A stretch of DNA of 64,000 nucleotides from an uncultured cyanobacterium (lineage in GTDB: Bacteria > Cyanobacteriota > Cyanobacteriia > PCC-6307 > Cyanobiaceae): the NCBI GenBank assembly GCA_903934745.1, contig CAIZOZ010000062.1:1-64000 (forward strand), written 5' to 3'. A model generated the notes under the pieces. That model was not told where the DNA came from. It did no database searches and was given only the letters and a program-made list of their open reading frames with translations. A program made the position numbers and the translations under genes. This document shows positions 1-9,749 of this stretch, piece after piece (the first letter of the stretch is position 1; each line of letters begins with the position of its first letter).

Positions 1-1309
1 AGACCCGGAAGGTGGGATCTTCTTCGGAGAGCGATTGCAGGGCTTTGGAGAGTTTCTCCATGTCGCCCTTGGTCTTCGGCTCCACGGCCACCGAGATCAC
101 CGGTTCGGGGATGAACAGCGACTCGAGGATGATCGGATCGCTGTCGTTGCAGAGGGTGTCGCCGGTGGTGGTGTCCTTCAGGCCGAGTACGGCACCGAGA
201 TCACCGGCCCGCAGCTCGTCCACTTCCTCGCGGTCGTCGGCCTTGAGCAGGATCAGGCGGGAGATGCGCTCTTTTTTGTCCTTGGTGGAGTTCATCACGT
301 AGCTGCCCTTCTGCAGTACGCCGCTATACATCCGAATGAAGGTGAGTTTGCCGTAGGGATCGGCCATCACCTTGAACGCCAGGGCGCTGAACGGGGCGTT
401 GTCGTCGCAGGCGCGGGTGGCTTCAGTGCCGTCGGGAAGCAAGCCGGTGATCGGCGGCACGTCAACCGGAGCGGGGAGATAGTCGACTACGGCATCCAGC
501 ACCAACTGGACACCTTTATTTTTAAAGGCTGATCCACACAGGATCGGCACCAAACGGTGCCTCACCACACCCTCGCGGATGCCTTTGACGAGCTGAGGTT
601 GGGTGAGTTCGCCGTTGTCCAGGTAGGCATCCAGCAGCTCTTCGTCGTTTTCAGCGACGGTTTCCATCAGCTTGTCGCGCCAGAAGTCGACCTCATCCCT
701 CATGTTGTCGGGCACCTCTTCTTCAATGATGTCGGTGCCGAGATCATTGGTGTAGATGATCGCCTTGTTGCGAACCAGGTCGATGATTCCTTTGAGATCA
801 CCCTCAGCGCCGATCGGCAGCTGGATCGGCGCGGCGTTGGCCTTGAGGCGATCCTTGATCTGGTCGTAGACCTTCAGGAAGTTGGCACCCGTGCGGTCCA
901 TCTTGTTGACGAACACGATGCGGGGCACGTTGTAGCGGTCGGCTTGGCGCCAGACCGTTTCCGACTGGGGCTGCACCCCGCCCACGGCGCAGAACACCGC
1001 CACCACGCCATCAAGGACCCGCATCGAGCGCTCCACCTCAATGGTGAAGTCGACGTGGCCAGGGGTGTCGATGATGTTGATGCGGTTGTCTTTCCAACTG
1101 GTGGAAATGGCGGCCGCCGTGATCGTGATGCCCCGTTCTCGTTCCTGCTCCATCCAGTCGGTGACGGCGGCGCCGTCGTGCACCTCACCCATCTTGTGAA
1201 CCACGCCCGAATAGAAAAGAATCCGTTCGGTGGTGGTGGTTTTGCCCGCGTCAATGTGGGCGGCGATCCCGATATTTCTGACGCGGTCGAGGGGGTAGGC
1301 GCGGGCCAC
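1..1309 (-). CDS. fusA: Elongation factor G, N-terminal part (3' end outside window)
   Basis: Translational GTPase that moves tRNAs and mRNA through the ribosome after peptide bond formation, in the cytoplasm. The visible 436 residues begin at a GTG codon giving MARAYPLDRVRNIGI. The G1 loop AHIDAGKT lies at residues 17-24, and DTPGHVDF and NKMD follow, so the GTPase domain is complete. Domain II is present, and the rest of the roughly 690-residue protein runs off the left edge. It is the third gene after rpsL and rpsG on the same strand, the usual str operon order; tufA and rpsJ would be expected further left. The 111-bp gap to rpsG is long enough for an extra promoter. Confidence 0.97.
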   Translation of the reverse strand, partial: MARAYPLDRVRNIGIAAHIDAGKTTTTERILFYSGVVHKMGEVHDGAAVTDWMEQERERGITITAAAISTSWKDNRINIIDTPGHVDFTIEVERSMRVLDGVVAVFCAVGGVQPQSETVWRQADRYNVPRIVFVNKMDRTGANFLKVYDQIKDRLKANAAPIQLPIGAEGDLKGIIDLVRNKAIIYTNDLGTDIIEEEVPDNMRDEVDFWRDKLMETVAENDEELLDAYLDNGELTQPQLVKGIREGVVRHRLVPILCGSAFKNKGVQLVLDAVVDYLPAPVDVPPITGLLPDGTEATRACDDNAPFSALAFKVMADPYGKLTFIRMYSGVLQKGSYVMNSTKDKKERISRLILLKADDREEVDELRAGDLGAVLGLKDTTTGDTLCNDSDPIILESLFIPEPVISVAVEPKTKGDMEKLSKALQSLSEEDPTFRV

Positions 1310-1420
1310 TGACGAGTTCTCCGGGTGGGGTCAACAAAAACGTGTATTACTTTACAGACCAGCCTGGGCTGCGGTCTGAGGGGAGATCGGCGACGTTCGC
1401 GTTGCCGATGCTCTCCTGGC

Positions 1421-1891
1421 TCAATAGCGGTAGTGGGCGAAGGCCTTGTTGGCCTCAGCCATTTTGTGGGTCTCTTCCCGCTTGCGAACGGCGCTGCCGG
1501 CTTCGTTGGCTGCATCCATCAGTTCACCGGCCAATTTCTGGGCCATGGAGCGGCCATTACGGGCACGCGAGAAGTTGACCAGCCAGCGCAGGGCCATGGC
1601 CGTGCCACGGTCCTGACGGACTTCCATCGGCACCTGATAGGTGGCACCGCCGACCCGGCGCGCACGCACTTCCACCAGTGGGGTGGCGTTGCGGACGGCG
1701 GTCTCGAACAGTTCGAGTGGATCGCCGCCGGTGCGGTCGTTGATCAGGCTGAAAGCGTCCGAGAGGATCCGCTGGGCCGTGGACTTTTTGCCATGCTTCA
1801 TCAGCCGGGCGACGATCATCGAGGCCAGGCGGCTGTTGAACTGGGGATCCGGCAGGACCGGGCGCTTCTCGGCGGCGTTGCGGCGGGACAT
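1421..1891 (-). CDS. rpsG: 30S ribosomal protein S7
   Basis: Primary 16S rRNA-binding protein that nucleates assembly of the 30S head and contacts tRNA at the E site. The 156-residue product has the standard bacterial length. It opens with MSRRNAAEKRPVLPDP and carries the conserved KHGKKSTAQRI region and the MALRWLVNFSRAR helix. It sits between rpsL (71 bp upstream) and fusA, as in other str operons, and is probably cotranscribed with them. Confidence 0.97.
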   Translation of the reverse strand: MSRRNAAEKRPVLPDPQFNSRLASMIVARLMKHGKKSTAQRILSDAFSLINDRTGGDPLELFETAVRNATPLVEVRARRVGGATYQVPMEVRQDRGTAMALRWLVNFSRARNGRSMAQKLAGELMDAANEAGSAVRKREETHKMAEANKAFAHYRY

Positions 1892-1962
1892 GGAACGGGA
1901 AGGGAAAAGGCAGGGGAGTCTGAACTAAACAGCGGCGGATCCCGGGGCCGGGATCCAGCCCA

Positions 1963-2337
1963 TCAGGACTTGGGTGTCTTGGCGCCGTACTTGGAACGGG
2001 ACTGGCGCCGGTCCTTGACGCCGGCGGTGTCGAGGGTGCCACGGATGATGTGGTATCTCACCCCCGGCAGATCCTTGACCCGGCCGCCCCGGATCAGCAC
2101 CACGGAGTGCTCCTGGAGGTTGTGGCCGATGCCTGGGATGTAGGCGGTGACCTCAAATCCCGAGGTGAGCCGAACCCGGGCAACCTTGCGCAGGGCCGAG
2201 TTGGGCTTCTTGGGAGTGGAGGTGTAGACGCGTGTGCAGACACCACGGCGCTCGGGGCAGGAGCGCAGGGCCGGCGATTTCGTCTTGCGGGTGAGACGCT
2301 GCCGCTCGGTGCGGATCAGCTGCTGGATGGTGGGCAT
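1963..2337 (-). CDS. rpsL: 30S ribosomal protein S12
   Basis: Decoding-centre protein of the 30S subunit. The 124-residue product starts MPTIQQLIRTERQRLTRKTK. It carries the two loops that face the decoding site, TPKKPNSALRK and GGRVKDLPGVRYH. The first loop has the wild-type lysines (changes there give streptomycin resistance in other bacteria), and the second has the aspartate that is often methylthiolated. It is the first gene of the rpsL-rpsG-fusA unit, and the 67-bp gap to the HesB-like gene upstream on the same strand should hold the str promoter, which I cannot pinpoint. Confidence 0.97.
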   Translation of the reverse strand: MPTIQQLIRTERQRLTRKTKSPALRSCPERRGVCTRVYTSTPKKPNSALRKVARVRLTSGFEVTAYIPGIGHNLQEHSVVLIRGGRVKDLPGVRYHIIRGTLDTAGVKDRRQSRSKYGAKTPKS

Positions 2338-2404
2338 CGAGGGCCGTCAGGGCTGGTCGGTGCGAACAGGTCGGCTAGCCGACCGATTTCGACAATCCGT
2401 CACC

Positions 2405-2761
2405 TTACTGCCCCGTCGTCCCCCGTCCTGACTCCCGGCTGAAGGCGGCTCCGCAGGCGCAGCTGCGCACGTCATCGCCCGGTCTGACCAGGAAGCCGCC
2501 GCCGCTGAGATCGCCCTTGTAATCCAGTTGCAGGCCGGTGAGCAGCGCCAGCTGGGGCGGCGGCGCATAGAGGGTGATGCCATCGGCGCGGGCCACGGGG
2601 CTACCGGCCAGATGGCCCGGGCGCAGGCGGATCGCCCAGCGTTCACAGCTGCCGTCCAGCAGGTCGATGTGCATCAGGCCGGGGGTGCCGGCCACCGCGG
2701 CCTGGCGGCACAGTTCGGCGGCGGCGGCGGCGGTGATGCGCAGGCTGTGGCCCCTGGGCAC
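2405..2761 (-). CDS. HesB/IscA-like iron-sulfur assembly family protein
   Basis: The 118-residue product resembles the A-type iron-sulfur carrier fold. The N-terminal half has the LRITAAAAAEL start typical of HesB/IscA proteins, a cysteine in GSCERWAIRL at the position of the first ligand, and a C-terminal pair in SCACGAAFS. In classical A-type carriers the second motif reads CGCG, whereas here it is CACG, still a C-x-C pair. The start is GTG. It lies 29 bp downstream of the phosphodiester glycosidase gene on the same strand. Family membership is fairly secure, but whether it carries a cluster or acts as a scaffold is inference. Confidence 0.75.
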   Translation of the reverse strand: MPRGHSLRITAAAAAELCRQAAVAGTPGLMHIDLLDGSCERWAIRLRPGHLAGSPVARADGITLYAPPPQLALLTGLQLDYKGDLSGGGFLVRPGDDVRSCACGAAFSRESGRGTTGQ

Positions 2762-2790
2762 GGTGGATGCTCCGGCAAGGCCCCAGTCTG

Positions 2791-4692
2791 TCAGTTGCCG
2801 GCCAGGCTGTTGCCGCCGCTGGCGCTTCCAGCTCCATCGGCCTGGCCGTTGCCTGGCACCAGCCCCAGGCCGTTGTGAACGGCGCCGGCCACGCCGCGGC
2901 CCTTGACGGTATGGGCGCCACCCATCACCAGGCCGGTGGAGCTGCCGCCATCGAGGTTGAGGGCGTCCCGCAGGCCCAGGCCCTGCAGCAGCGCCGCCGT
3001 TTCGGCCAGGGTTGGCCCTTGCTGCTCCACTCCTTCGAGGGTGATCAGTTCAATTCTGGTGCCATCGCTGCCGATCACGGTGCGGGGAGCGCCCTGGCTC
3101 AGGAAGGCGGCACCGAATCCCTCCGCGGTGCCGTTCAGCACCACCCTTCCGTTGTGCAACAGCAAGGGGCCACCGCCGAGCACGTTGGTGGCCAGTCCAA
3201 GGGGATCGCTCGGCCGTGAGTCCAGGCTCAGAGGGGTGCCTTCCGTCCAGGGCAGGGCTGTGCCGGCTCGCCCCACCAGCACCATGTCCCCGGGGGCCAG
3301 GGGGATCCCGGCCGTGAGGCGGGCCGCCTCGAAGCGCTGGACCACGATCCCGTCACGCAGCAGCAGGCCGCTCTCGCCGTTGCTCAGGGCCCGATACCAG
3401 GGGCCCCAGTCGCTGGTGTAACGGCTGATGCCCCGCTGCACGTAGCCGCTGTTGACGACCTGAACCGGCCAACGCTGGCCGCTGCGGTCCAGCAGCCATT
3501 CCTGCAGTTGCAACCTGCCGAACTGGGGCACCTGGCGACCTTCCCAGCCCACGGCTCCCCGGTTCAGGATCGGCCCGGAGAGCCAGCGTCCCTGTTGCCG
3601 CAGCGCTCCCAGGGGCAGGCGTCGCACCCGGTTGAAGAAGCCGCCATTGATCGCCACGAGGGCATCGGCGCGCTGGGCCAGGTCGCTGAGGGCGCTCAGG
3701 CCCTCCATGCTGCCGCTGCGACTCAGGGGCTGGAGTTCCAGCGGCCCGGAGCGGGGATCGAAGCTCACCCGATTCAAGGTGAAATTGAGATTGCCGAGGC
3801 GCAGCACCTGGCGGTCCCAGCGGAGGTCCTTGCCGAGCAGCGCCAGCAGCCGCGGATCGAAGCGGGGCGGGTTGGGTCTGCTGCTACTGCTGCTACTGCT
3901 GGGAGTGGGGCCTTCACCGGGCAGGTCAATCACCACCCGGCTGGGGTTGGCCAGGGTGAGAATCTGGCTGGCCCGCGAGCCTGAGGCTGTGGTCAGCATC
4001 AGCCCCTGGGGTCCTTGGCGCACCCCCAGGCCCCGCTGGCCCAATTCGGCCTGTTGGGCCGGGCTGCTGCTCAGGTCCAGTTCCAGTCCCTCCTCACTGG
4101 AGCGCACCACGGCGGGACCGTCGAGGTCCAGCACGATCCGCCGTTGGCCGGGCTGACGGGCCGCCCGCACCTGCAGCAGGCGCGCCGGCGGAAGCCGCAG
4201 CTCCAATGTGTCGCCGTCGCCGCTGCGGCTGACGCCCACCGCTTCGAGCAGCGCCGCCACCTCCACCGCCACTTCATCGCCCAGGCTGCGTTGGGCGGCT
4301 GGCGGCACGATCAATTCCTGGCCATACCAGGCCAGGTTCAGGCTGCCATCGGCCCGGCTGCTGCTGTTGAACCCCAGCTGGGCCTGCAACACCTCCAGAG
4401 GCAGCCAGAGCCGCTCGGATCGGCCCGGCAGGGGAGGTTGGCGCAGCCAGGCGGCGCGCTGCTCGCGGCCATTGATCCGCAGCCGGCTGCCCTGCTGGAG
4501 CCCAGGCCCGCGGGGCAGGGCCGGCTGGATCACGGCCGGCCGGTTCGGGGCGCCGCCACCCGGGCCCGCCAGCACGGGCGGCGGCGCCCGCAGTGGGGTC
4601 GCCTGTGTCGGTGTCGCCAGCAGGGGTGCCGCCAACAGGGGTGCGGCGGCGACAAGGGTCGTGGCCAGAACCTTCCATGTGGCCATGGCCAT
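2791..4692 (-). CDS. Secreted phosphodiester glycosidase (NAGPA-type) family protein
   Basis: The 633-residue protein begins with a hydrophobic signal-like segment (about residues 8-30) followed by a proline/alanine-rich stretch, suggesting export to the periplasm or anchoring in the inner membrane. The middle holds a beta-rich region resembling copper-amine-oxidase-N or AMIN-like modules (two similar segments before residue 270). The C-terminal half, about residues 330-620, has the NAGPA hallmarks: LVAINGGFFN, then NRGAVGW, and finally LNLDGGSSTGLVM. Such domains cleave phosphodiester-linked sugars or polymers; the substrate here is unknown. Similar proteins are common in cyanobacteria. It is divergent from glsF. 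Confidence 0.8.
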   Translation of the reverse strand: MAMATWKVLATTLVAAAPLLAAPLLATPTQATPLRAPPPVLAGPGGGAPNRPAVIQPALPRGPGLQQGSRLRINGREQRAAWLRQPPLPGRSERLWLPLEVLQAQLGFNSSSRADGSLNLAWYGQELIVPPAAQRSLGDEVAVEVAALLEAVGVSRSGDGDTLELRLPPARLLQVRAARQPGQRRIVLDLDGPAVVRSSEEGLELDLSSSPAQQAELGQRGLGVRQGPQGLMLTTASGSRASQILTLANPSRVVIDLPGEGPTPSSSSSSSRPNPPRFDPRLLALLGKDLRWDRQVLRLGNLNFTLNRVSFDPRSGPLELQPLSRSGSMEGLSALSDLAQRADALVAINGGFFNRVRRLPLGALRQQGRWLSGPILNRGAVGWEGRQVPQFGRLQLQEWLLDRSGQRWPVQVVNSGYVQRGISRYTSDWGPWYRALSNGESGLLLRDGIVVQRFEAARLTAGIPLAPGDMVLVGRAGTALPWTEGTPLSLDSRPSDPLGLATNVLGGGPLLLHNGRVVLNGTAEGFGAAFLSQGAPRTVIGSDGTRIELITLEGVEQQGPTLAETAALLQGLGLRDALNLDGGSSTGLVMGGAHTVKGRGVAGAVHNGLGLVPGNGQADGAGSASGGNSLAGN

Positions 4693-4930
4693 GGTCGATG
4701 CAGCCGGGTTCCGAAAGGTAGCCCCTGTGAACCTTGTCAGGAATGCGGCTGCCTAGGATCGGCCGTCCGCCGGGAGGATGGCTGCGCGCCAACCTCACCG
4801 TGCCTGGCCCCTGGGCTGGTCCAAAGTCGGCACTCCAGCCCGGGCTTTCCGGGGGGTGACTTCCAAGCTCCCGCTCGCTCTGGCTGCCTTTAAACGGCCC
4901 CCCCTTCGTTCGCCGCTCGTGTCCTGGTCC

Positions 4931-7900
4931 ATGCCCAACCCCATCCCTCCCGTCTGGCCTCACCGCGACAGCCCGGCGCCGGCGCCGGTGGTCGGCGAGA
5001 AGGACGCCTGTGGGGTGGGCTTCCTTGCCCATCTCGGCGGCCAGGCGAACCATTGGGTGCTGGCTCAGGCCCTGCGCGGTCTGCGCTGCATGGAACATCG
5101 CGGCGGCTGTGGCGGTGATGGCGACTCCGGCGATGGGGCCGGCATTCTCAGCGCCATTCCCTGGGGGTTTCTCGAGGCGATCTGGCCCGAGGCGGCAGCC
5201 AGCAGCGGCCAGGTGCGCGGCCTGGGCATGGTGTTCATGCCGGTGGATGCGGAGCGCCGTCAGCAGGCCCGCGCCATCTGTGAACAGGAGGCCTCCCGGC
5301 TCGGGCTGCACAGTCTCGGCTGGCGCACGGTGCCGGTGGATGCGGCCGTGCTCGGTCCCCTGGCCCGGCAGACCGCCCCGGTGATCGAGCAGTGGTTGCT
5401 GCAGGCGCCCGATGCTTCGGCCAGCGTGCCGGTGGAGGTCGATGCGATCGAGGCCATGCTGTTTCGCCTGCGCCGGCGTGCCGTTGATCGGGTGCGCGAG
5501 ATCTGGGGGGACGGCGCCACCGATCTCTATTTCGCCTCGATCAGTGCCCGCACCGTCGTTTACAAGGGCATGGTGCGCTCCGAGGTGCTGGATCGCTACT
5601 ACGCCGACCTGCGCGATCAGCGCTTCGCGGTCAACTTCGCCGTCTACCACCGGCGCTTCAGCACCAACACCCTGCCCCGCTGGCCCCTGGCCCAGCCGAT
5701 GCGGCTGCTGGGCCACAACGGCGAGATCAATACGCTGCTGGGCAACATCAACTGGGCCAGTGCGGCGGAAGCCAACCTCGAGGCGGTCTGGGGAGATGCC
5801 GCCGCCGATCTGCGGCCCCTCGTCAATGCCGCCTTCAGTGATTCCGCCAACCTCGATGCCACCCTCGAGCTGATGGTGCGCAGTGGCAGGCCGATCACCG
5901 ACAGCCTGCTCACCCTGGTGCCCGAGGCCTTCCGCGACCAGCCTGAGCTGGAGCAGCGCCCGGCTATTCAGGCCTTCTATGAGTACAACGCCTGTCTGCA
6001 GGAGCCCTGGGATGGGCCGGCGTTGCTGGTGTTCGGCGACGGTCGCATGGTGGGCGCCACGCTCGATCGCAATGGCCTGCGGCCGGCCCGCTACTGCATC
6101 ACCAGCGACGGCTACGTGGTGATGGGTTCGGAAACGGGCGTGGTCGAACTGGAGGAGAGCCGCATCCTTGAAAAGGGTCGGCTCGGTCCGGGCCAAATGC
6201 TGGCGGTGGACCTCGAGCAGGGTCGCCTGCTGCGCAACTGGGAGGTGAAGGAGGAGACCGCCGCCCGCTTCCCCTATGGCGACTGGCTCGCCGACCATCG
6301 CCGCAGCCTGGCGACCGGCCCCTGGAGCCAGGAACGGCACCTCAGCGATCTCGATCTGCTGCAACAGCAGACCGCCTTCGGCTTCACGGCCGAAGACCTG
6401 GATCTGGTGATCGAGGACATGGCGGGTGCCGCCAAGGAACCCACCTACTGCATGGGGGACGACATCCCACTGGCGGTGCTGTCCAGCAAGCCCCACCTTC
6501 TGTACGACTACTTCAAGCAGCGCTTCGCCCAGGTCACCAATCCGCCGATTGATCCGCTGCGCGAAAAGCTGGTGATGAGCCTGGAGATGCATCTGGGCCG
6601 CCGCGGCTCGGCTCTGCGGCCCGATCCTGCCGGGGCTGCTGTGCTGCATCTGGACACGCCGGTGCTCAACGAAGCCGAGCTGGCATCCCTGGGCTCCCAT
6701 GGGCTGCCTCTGGTCACCCTGTCCACCCTGCTACCGGTGGCGGCCGGCCCTTCGGGCCTCGAGCAGGCGGTTCAGCGGCTGGGCTTCGAAGCCGAAGCTG
6801 CCGTGCGCAGTGGTTGTCAGATCCTGGTGCTCTCCGATCGCCTCGGCGCTGACAGCCAGGGCATGGGCCTCAGTGCCGGCGCCACCTACATCCCGCCGCT
6901 GCTGGCGGTGGGCTCGGTGCATCACCACCTGCTGCGGCTCGGCCTGAGGCTGCAATGTTCGCTCGTGGTTGACACGGCCCAGTGCTGGAGCACCCACCAT
7001 CTGGCCTGCCTGATCGGCTACGGCGCCAGTGCGGTCTGCCCCTGGCTCACCTGGGAAACCACCCGCCATTGGCTGGCCCATCCCAGGACCATCTCCCTGA
7101 TCGAGCGTGGCAAATTGCCGGCGATCAGCCTGGATCAAGCCCAGGCCAATGTGCGCAAGGCCCTCGAAGATGGCCTGCGCAAGATTCTTTCCAAGATCGG
7201 CATCTCCCTGCTGGCCAGCTATCACGGGGCCCAGATCTTTGAGGCGATCGGCATCGGCGCTGATCTGATCGAGCTGGCCTTCAGCGGCACCACCAGTCGA
7301 GTGGCGGGCCTCAGCCTGGCGGAGCTGGCCAGCGAGACCCTCAGCTTCCACAGCAAGGCCTTCCCCGAACTCGATCGCACCAAGCTGGAGTTCATGGGCT
7401 TCGTGCAGTACCGCACCGGTGGCGAGTACCACATGAACAGCCCGGAGATGGCCAAGGCCCTGCATGCCGCCGTCAAGGCGGGTCCCGGTTACGACCACTT
7501 CCGTACCTACCAGACCCTGCTCGAAAACCGTCCGGTGACGGCCCTGCGCGACCTGCTGCAGCTGCGGCCGGCGCCGACCCCGTTGCCGCTCGATCAGGTG
7601 GAGAGCATTGAGAGCATCTGCTCGCGCTTCTGCACCGGTGGCATGAGTCTGGGCGCTCTGTCCCGCGAGGCCCATGAGGTGCTGGCGGTGGCGATGAACC
7701 GCATCGGCGGCAAGAGCAACAGCGGTGAGGGCGGCGAAGATCCGGCCCGTTTCCATGTGCTCAATGATGTGGATGGCGAGGGCCATTCGCCCACGCTGCC
7801 CACGATCCGCGGCCTGCGTAACGGCGACACCGCCTGCTCGGCGATCAAGCAGATCGCCTCCGGTCGCTTCGGGGTCACGCCGGAATACCTGCGCAGTGGT

Positions 7901-9559
7901 CGCCAACTGGAGATCAAGGTGGCCCAGGGGGCCAAACCCGGCGAGGGCGGCCAGCTGCCCGGTCCCAAGGTGGATCCTTACATCGCCGGGCTACGCAACA
8001 GCAAACCCGGCGTGGCGCTGATCTCACCACCACCACACCATGACATTTATTCGATTGAAGATCTAGCCCAGCTGATCCACGATCTCCATCAGGTCAATCC
8101 TGCCGCCAAGGTGTCGGTGAAGCTGGTGGCTGAAATCGGCATCGGCACGATCGCCGCCGGGGTGGCCAAGGCCAATGCCGATGTGATCCAGATCTCCGGC
8201 CACGACGGTGGCACCGGCGCTTCGCCCCTGAGTTCGATCAAGCACGCCGGCAGTCCCTGGGAGCTGGGCCTCACCGAGGTGCATCGCAGCCTGCTGGAGA
8301 ACGGCCTGCGCGATCGGGTGCTGCTGCGCGCCGACGGCGGCCTCAAGACCGGCTGGGACGTGCTGATCGCCGCCCTGCTCGGTGCCGAGGAATACGGCTT
8401 CGGCTCGGTGGCGATGATCGCCGAGGGCTGCATCATGGCCCGCGTCTGCCACACCAACAACTGCCCTGTTGGCGTGGCTACCCAGAAGGAGGCCCTGCGC
8501 CAGCGCTTCACCGGCCTGCCGGAGCATGTGGTCAACTTCTTCCTGTTCGTGGCCGAAGAGGTGCGTCAGCTGCTCAGCGTGCTGGGGGTGGCCCGCCTTG
8601 AGGATCTGATCGGTCGCAGTGAGCTGCTGGCGCCTCGCTCCGTCGCCCTGGCCAAAACCAGTTCTCTCGACCTCTCCTGCCTGCTGGCCACTCCTGTCGA
8701 GGGCGCCGATCGCCGCTGGTTGCGCCACGACGCCGAGGCCCATGGCAATGGCCCGATCCTGGAGGATCAGTTGCTCGCCGATGCCGCCGTGATCGCGGCG
8801 ATCGATGGCCATGGTCAGCTGGCCCGCACCTTGACGATCGCCAACACCGATCGCAGTGTCGGCACTCGCCTGGCCGGGGAGATTGCCGCCCGCCACGGCA
8901 ATCTGGGCTTTGGCGGCCAACTGGATCTGTGCTTTGAGGGCGCCGCTGGCCAGAGCTTCGGCGCCTTCGGGCTGCAGGGCCTGAATCTGCGCCTGGTGGG
9001 AGAGGCCAACGACTATGTCGGCAAGGGCCTCAACGGCGGCCGCCTCAGCGTGGTGCCGCCGGCCGGCAGCCTGGATCCCGGCAGCAAGGTGATCCTTGGC
9101 AACACTTGTCTCTATGGCGCCACCGGCGGCCAACTGTTCGCCCTCGGTCGGGCTGGTGAACGCTTCGCCGTGCGCAATAGCGGTGCCCGCACCGTCGTGG
9201 AGGGTGCCGGTGACCACTGCTGTGAATACATGACCGGTGGTGTGGTGGTGGTGCTCGGCAGCACCGGCCGCAACGTGGCGGCCGGCATGACCGGCGGTGT
9301 GGCCTTCCTGCTCGATGAGGAGGGCGCTGTCGCCAAGCGTCTCAACAGCGAAACCGTGGCTTTGGTGGAGCTCCAAACGGCCGAACAGGAATCCCTGCTG
9401 CTCCCCCTGCTGGAGGCCCATCTCGAGCACACCGGCAGCACCCGGGCGGCCCAGATCCTGGCGGACTGGCCCAGCTGGAAGGGGCGCTTCAAGGTGGTGG
9501 TGCCCCCCAGCGAAAAGGCCCTGGTGGGGCTGGCGGAGCGGCAGGCTGTCGTCGCTTGA
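4931..9559 (+). CDS. glsF: Ferredoxin-dependent glutamate synthase (Fd-GOGAT)
   Basis: Converts glutamine and 2-oxoglutarate to two glutamates with electrons from reduced ferredoxin, completing the GS-GOGAT cycle. The start chosen at 4931 gives MPNPIPPVWP and leaves a 26-residue propeptide before Cys27 in DACGVGFLAHLGG. That cysteine is the nucleophile of the N-terminal glutamine amidotransferase domain after processing. The FMN/synthase domain follows (GGKSNSGEGGEDP, SGHDGGTGASP). The 3Fe-4S ligands lie in the CHTNNCPVGVATQ region near residue 1175, and a GXGXG repeat domain is C-terminal. At 1542 residues, and with no small subunit beside it, it fits the ferredoxin type rather than the NADPH type. 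An earlier in-frame start at 4778 would add residues unlike the family. Confidence 0.95.
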   Translation: MPNPIPPVWPHRDSPAPAPVVGEKDACGVGFLAHLGGQANHWVLAQALRGLRCMEHRGGCGGDGDSGDGAGILSAIPWGFLEAIWPEAAASSGQVRGLGMVFMPVDAERRQQARAICEQEASRLGLHSLGWRTVPVDAAVLGPLARQTAPVIEQWLLQAPDASASVPVEVDAIEAMLFRLRRRAVDRVREIWGDGATDLYFASISARTVVYKGMVRSEVLDRYYADLRDQRFAVNFAVYHRRFSTNTLPRWPLAQPMRLLGHNGEINTLLGNINWASAAEANLEAVWGDAAADLRPLVNAAFSDSANLDATLELMVRSGRPITDSLLTLVPEAFRDQPELEQRPAIQAFYEYNACLQEPWDGPALLVFGDGRMVGATLDRNGLRPARYCITSDGYVVMGSETGVVELEESRILEKGRLGPGQMLAVDLEQGRLLRNWEVKEETAARFPYGDWLADHRRSLATGPWSQERHLSDLDLLQQQTAFGFTAEDLDLVIEDMAGAAKEPTYCMGDDIPLAVLSSKPHLLYDYFKQRFAQVTNPPIDPLREKLVMSLEMHLGRRGSALRPDPAGAAVLHLDTPVLNEAELASLGSHGLPLVTLSTLLPVAAGPSGLEQAVQRLGFEAEAAVRSGCQILVLSDRLGADSQGMGLSAGATYIPPLLAVGSVHHHLLRLGLRLQCSLVVDTAQCWSTHHLACLIGYGASAVCPWLTWETTRHWLAHPRTISLIERGKLPAISLDQAQANVRKALEDGLRKILSKIGISLLASYHGAQIFEAIGIGADLIELAFSGTTSRVAGLSLAELASETLSFHSKAFPELDRTKLEFMGFVQYRTGGEYHMNSPEMAKALHAAVKAGPGYDHFRTYQTLLENRPVTALRDLLQLRPAPTPLPLDQVESIESICSRFCTGGMSLGALSREAHEVLAVAMNRIGGKSNSGEGGEDPARFHVLNDVDGEGHSPTLPTIRGLRNGDTACSAIKQIASGRFGVTPEYLRSGRQLEIKVAQGAKPGEGGQLPGPKVDPYIAGLRNSKPGVALISPPPHHDIYSIEDLAQLIHDLHQVNPAAKVSVKLVAEIGIGTIAAGVAKANADVIQISGHDGGTGASPLSSIKHAGSPWELGLTEVHRSLLENGLRDRVLLRADGGLKTGWDVLIAALLGAEEYGFGSVAMIAEGCIMARVCHTNNCPVGVATQKEALRQRFTGLPEHVVNFFLFVAEEVRQLLSVLGVARLEDLIGRSELLAPRSVALAKTSSLDLSCLLATPVEGADRRWLRHDAEAHGNGPILEDQLLADAAVIAAIDGHGQLARTLTIANTDRSVGTRLAGEIAARHGNLGFGGQLDLCFEGAAGQSFGAFGLQGLNLRLVGEANDYVGKGLNGGRLSVVPPAGSLDPGSKVILGNTCLYGATGGQLFALGRAGERFAVRNSGARTVVEGAGDHCCEYMTGGVVVVLGSTGRNVAAGMTGGVAFLLDEEGAVAKRLNSETVALVELQTAEQESLLLPLLEAHLEHTGSTRAAQILADWPSWKGRFKVVVPPSEKALVGLAERQAVVA

Positions 9560-9562
9560 TCA

Positions 9563-9599
9563 GGATTGCCCCACCCTGTCAACAGGGGTGGGGCAATCC
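9563..9599 (+). terminator. Hairpin terminator after glsF
   Basis: Nearly perfect inverted repeat starting three bases after the glsF stop codon. The arm ggattgccccaccctgt pairs with acaggggtggggcaatcc, with a single bulged base and a tiny loop. The T-tract is weak, so termination may be only partial or may need help. Confidence 0.7.
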
Positions 9600-9691
9600 T
9601 TCGAGGCAAAGGAGATTAAAGGCCCTCTGCCTCACTGTTCTGTGCCCATGGGCGCTCAAGTCCTGGATGGGATCGAGTAGCTGGGCTCGGC

Positions 9692-9721
9692 CTGATTGAA
9701 CCGGGTCTGATTGAACCTGGC
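9692..9721. repeat. 15-bp tandem duplication in the glsF-lipA spacer
   Basis: Two adjacent copies, CTGATTGAACCGGGT and CTGATTGAACCTGGC, matching at 13 of 15 positions. They lie in non-coding sequence between the glsF terminator and the small secreted-protein ORF. They look like a local slippage duplication; similar units occur in other spacers of this window. Confidence 0.8.
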
Positions 9722-9749
9722 AGCCTGTTCAGGCCTTTCTCAAAAATCG

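Noticed and set aside
557..1312. Plus-strand frame across fusA
   Set aside because: Shadow of EF-G on the other strand, which has clear GTPase motifs.
4274..6700. 808-codon minus-strand frame opposite the start of glsF
   Set aside because: Same GC-driven mirror effect; it also runs through the divergent promoter region and into the glycosidase gene in another frame.
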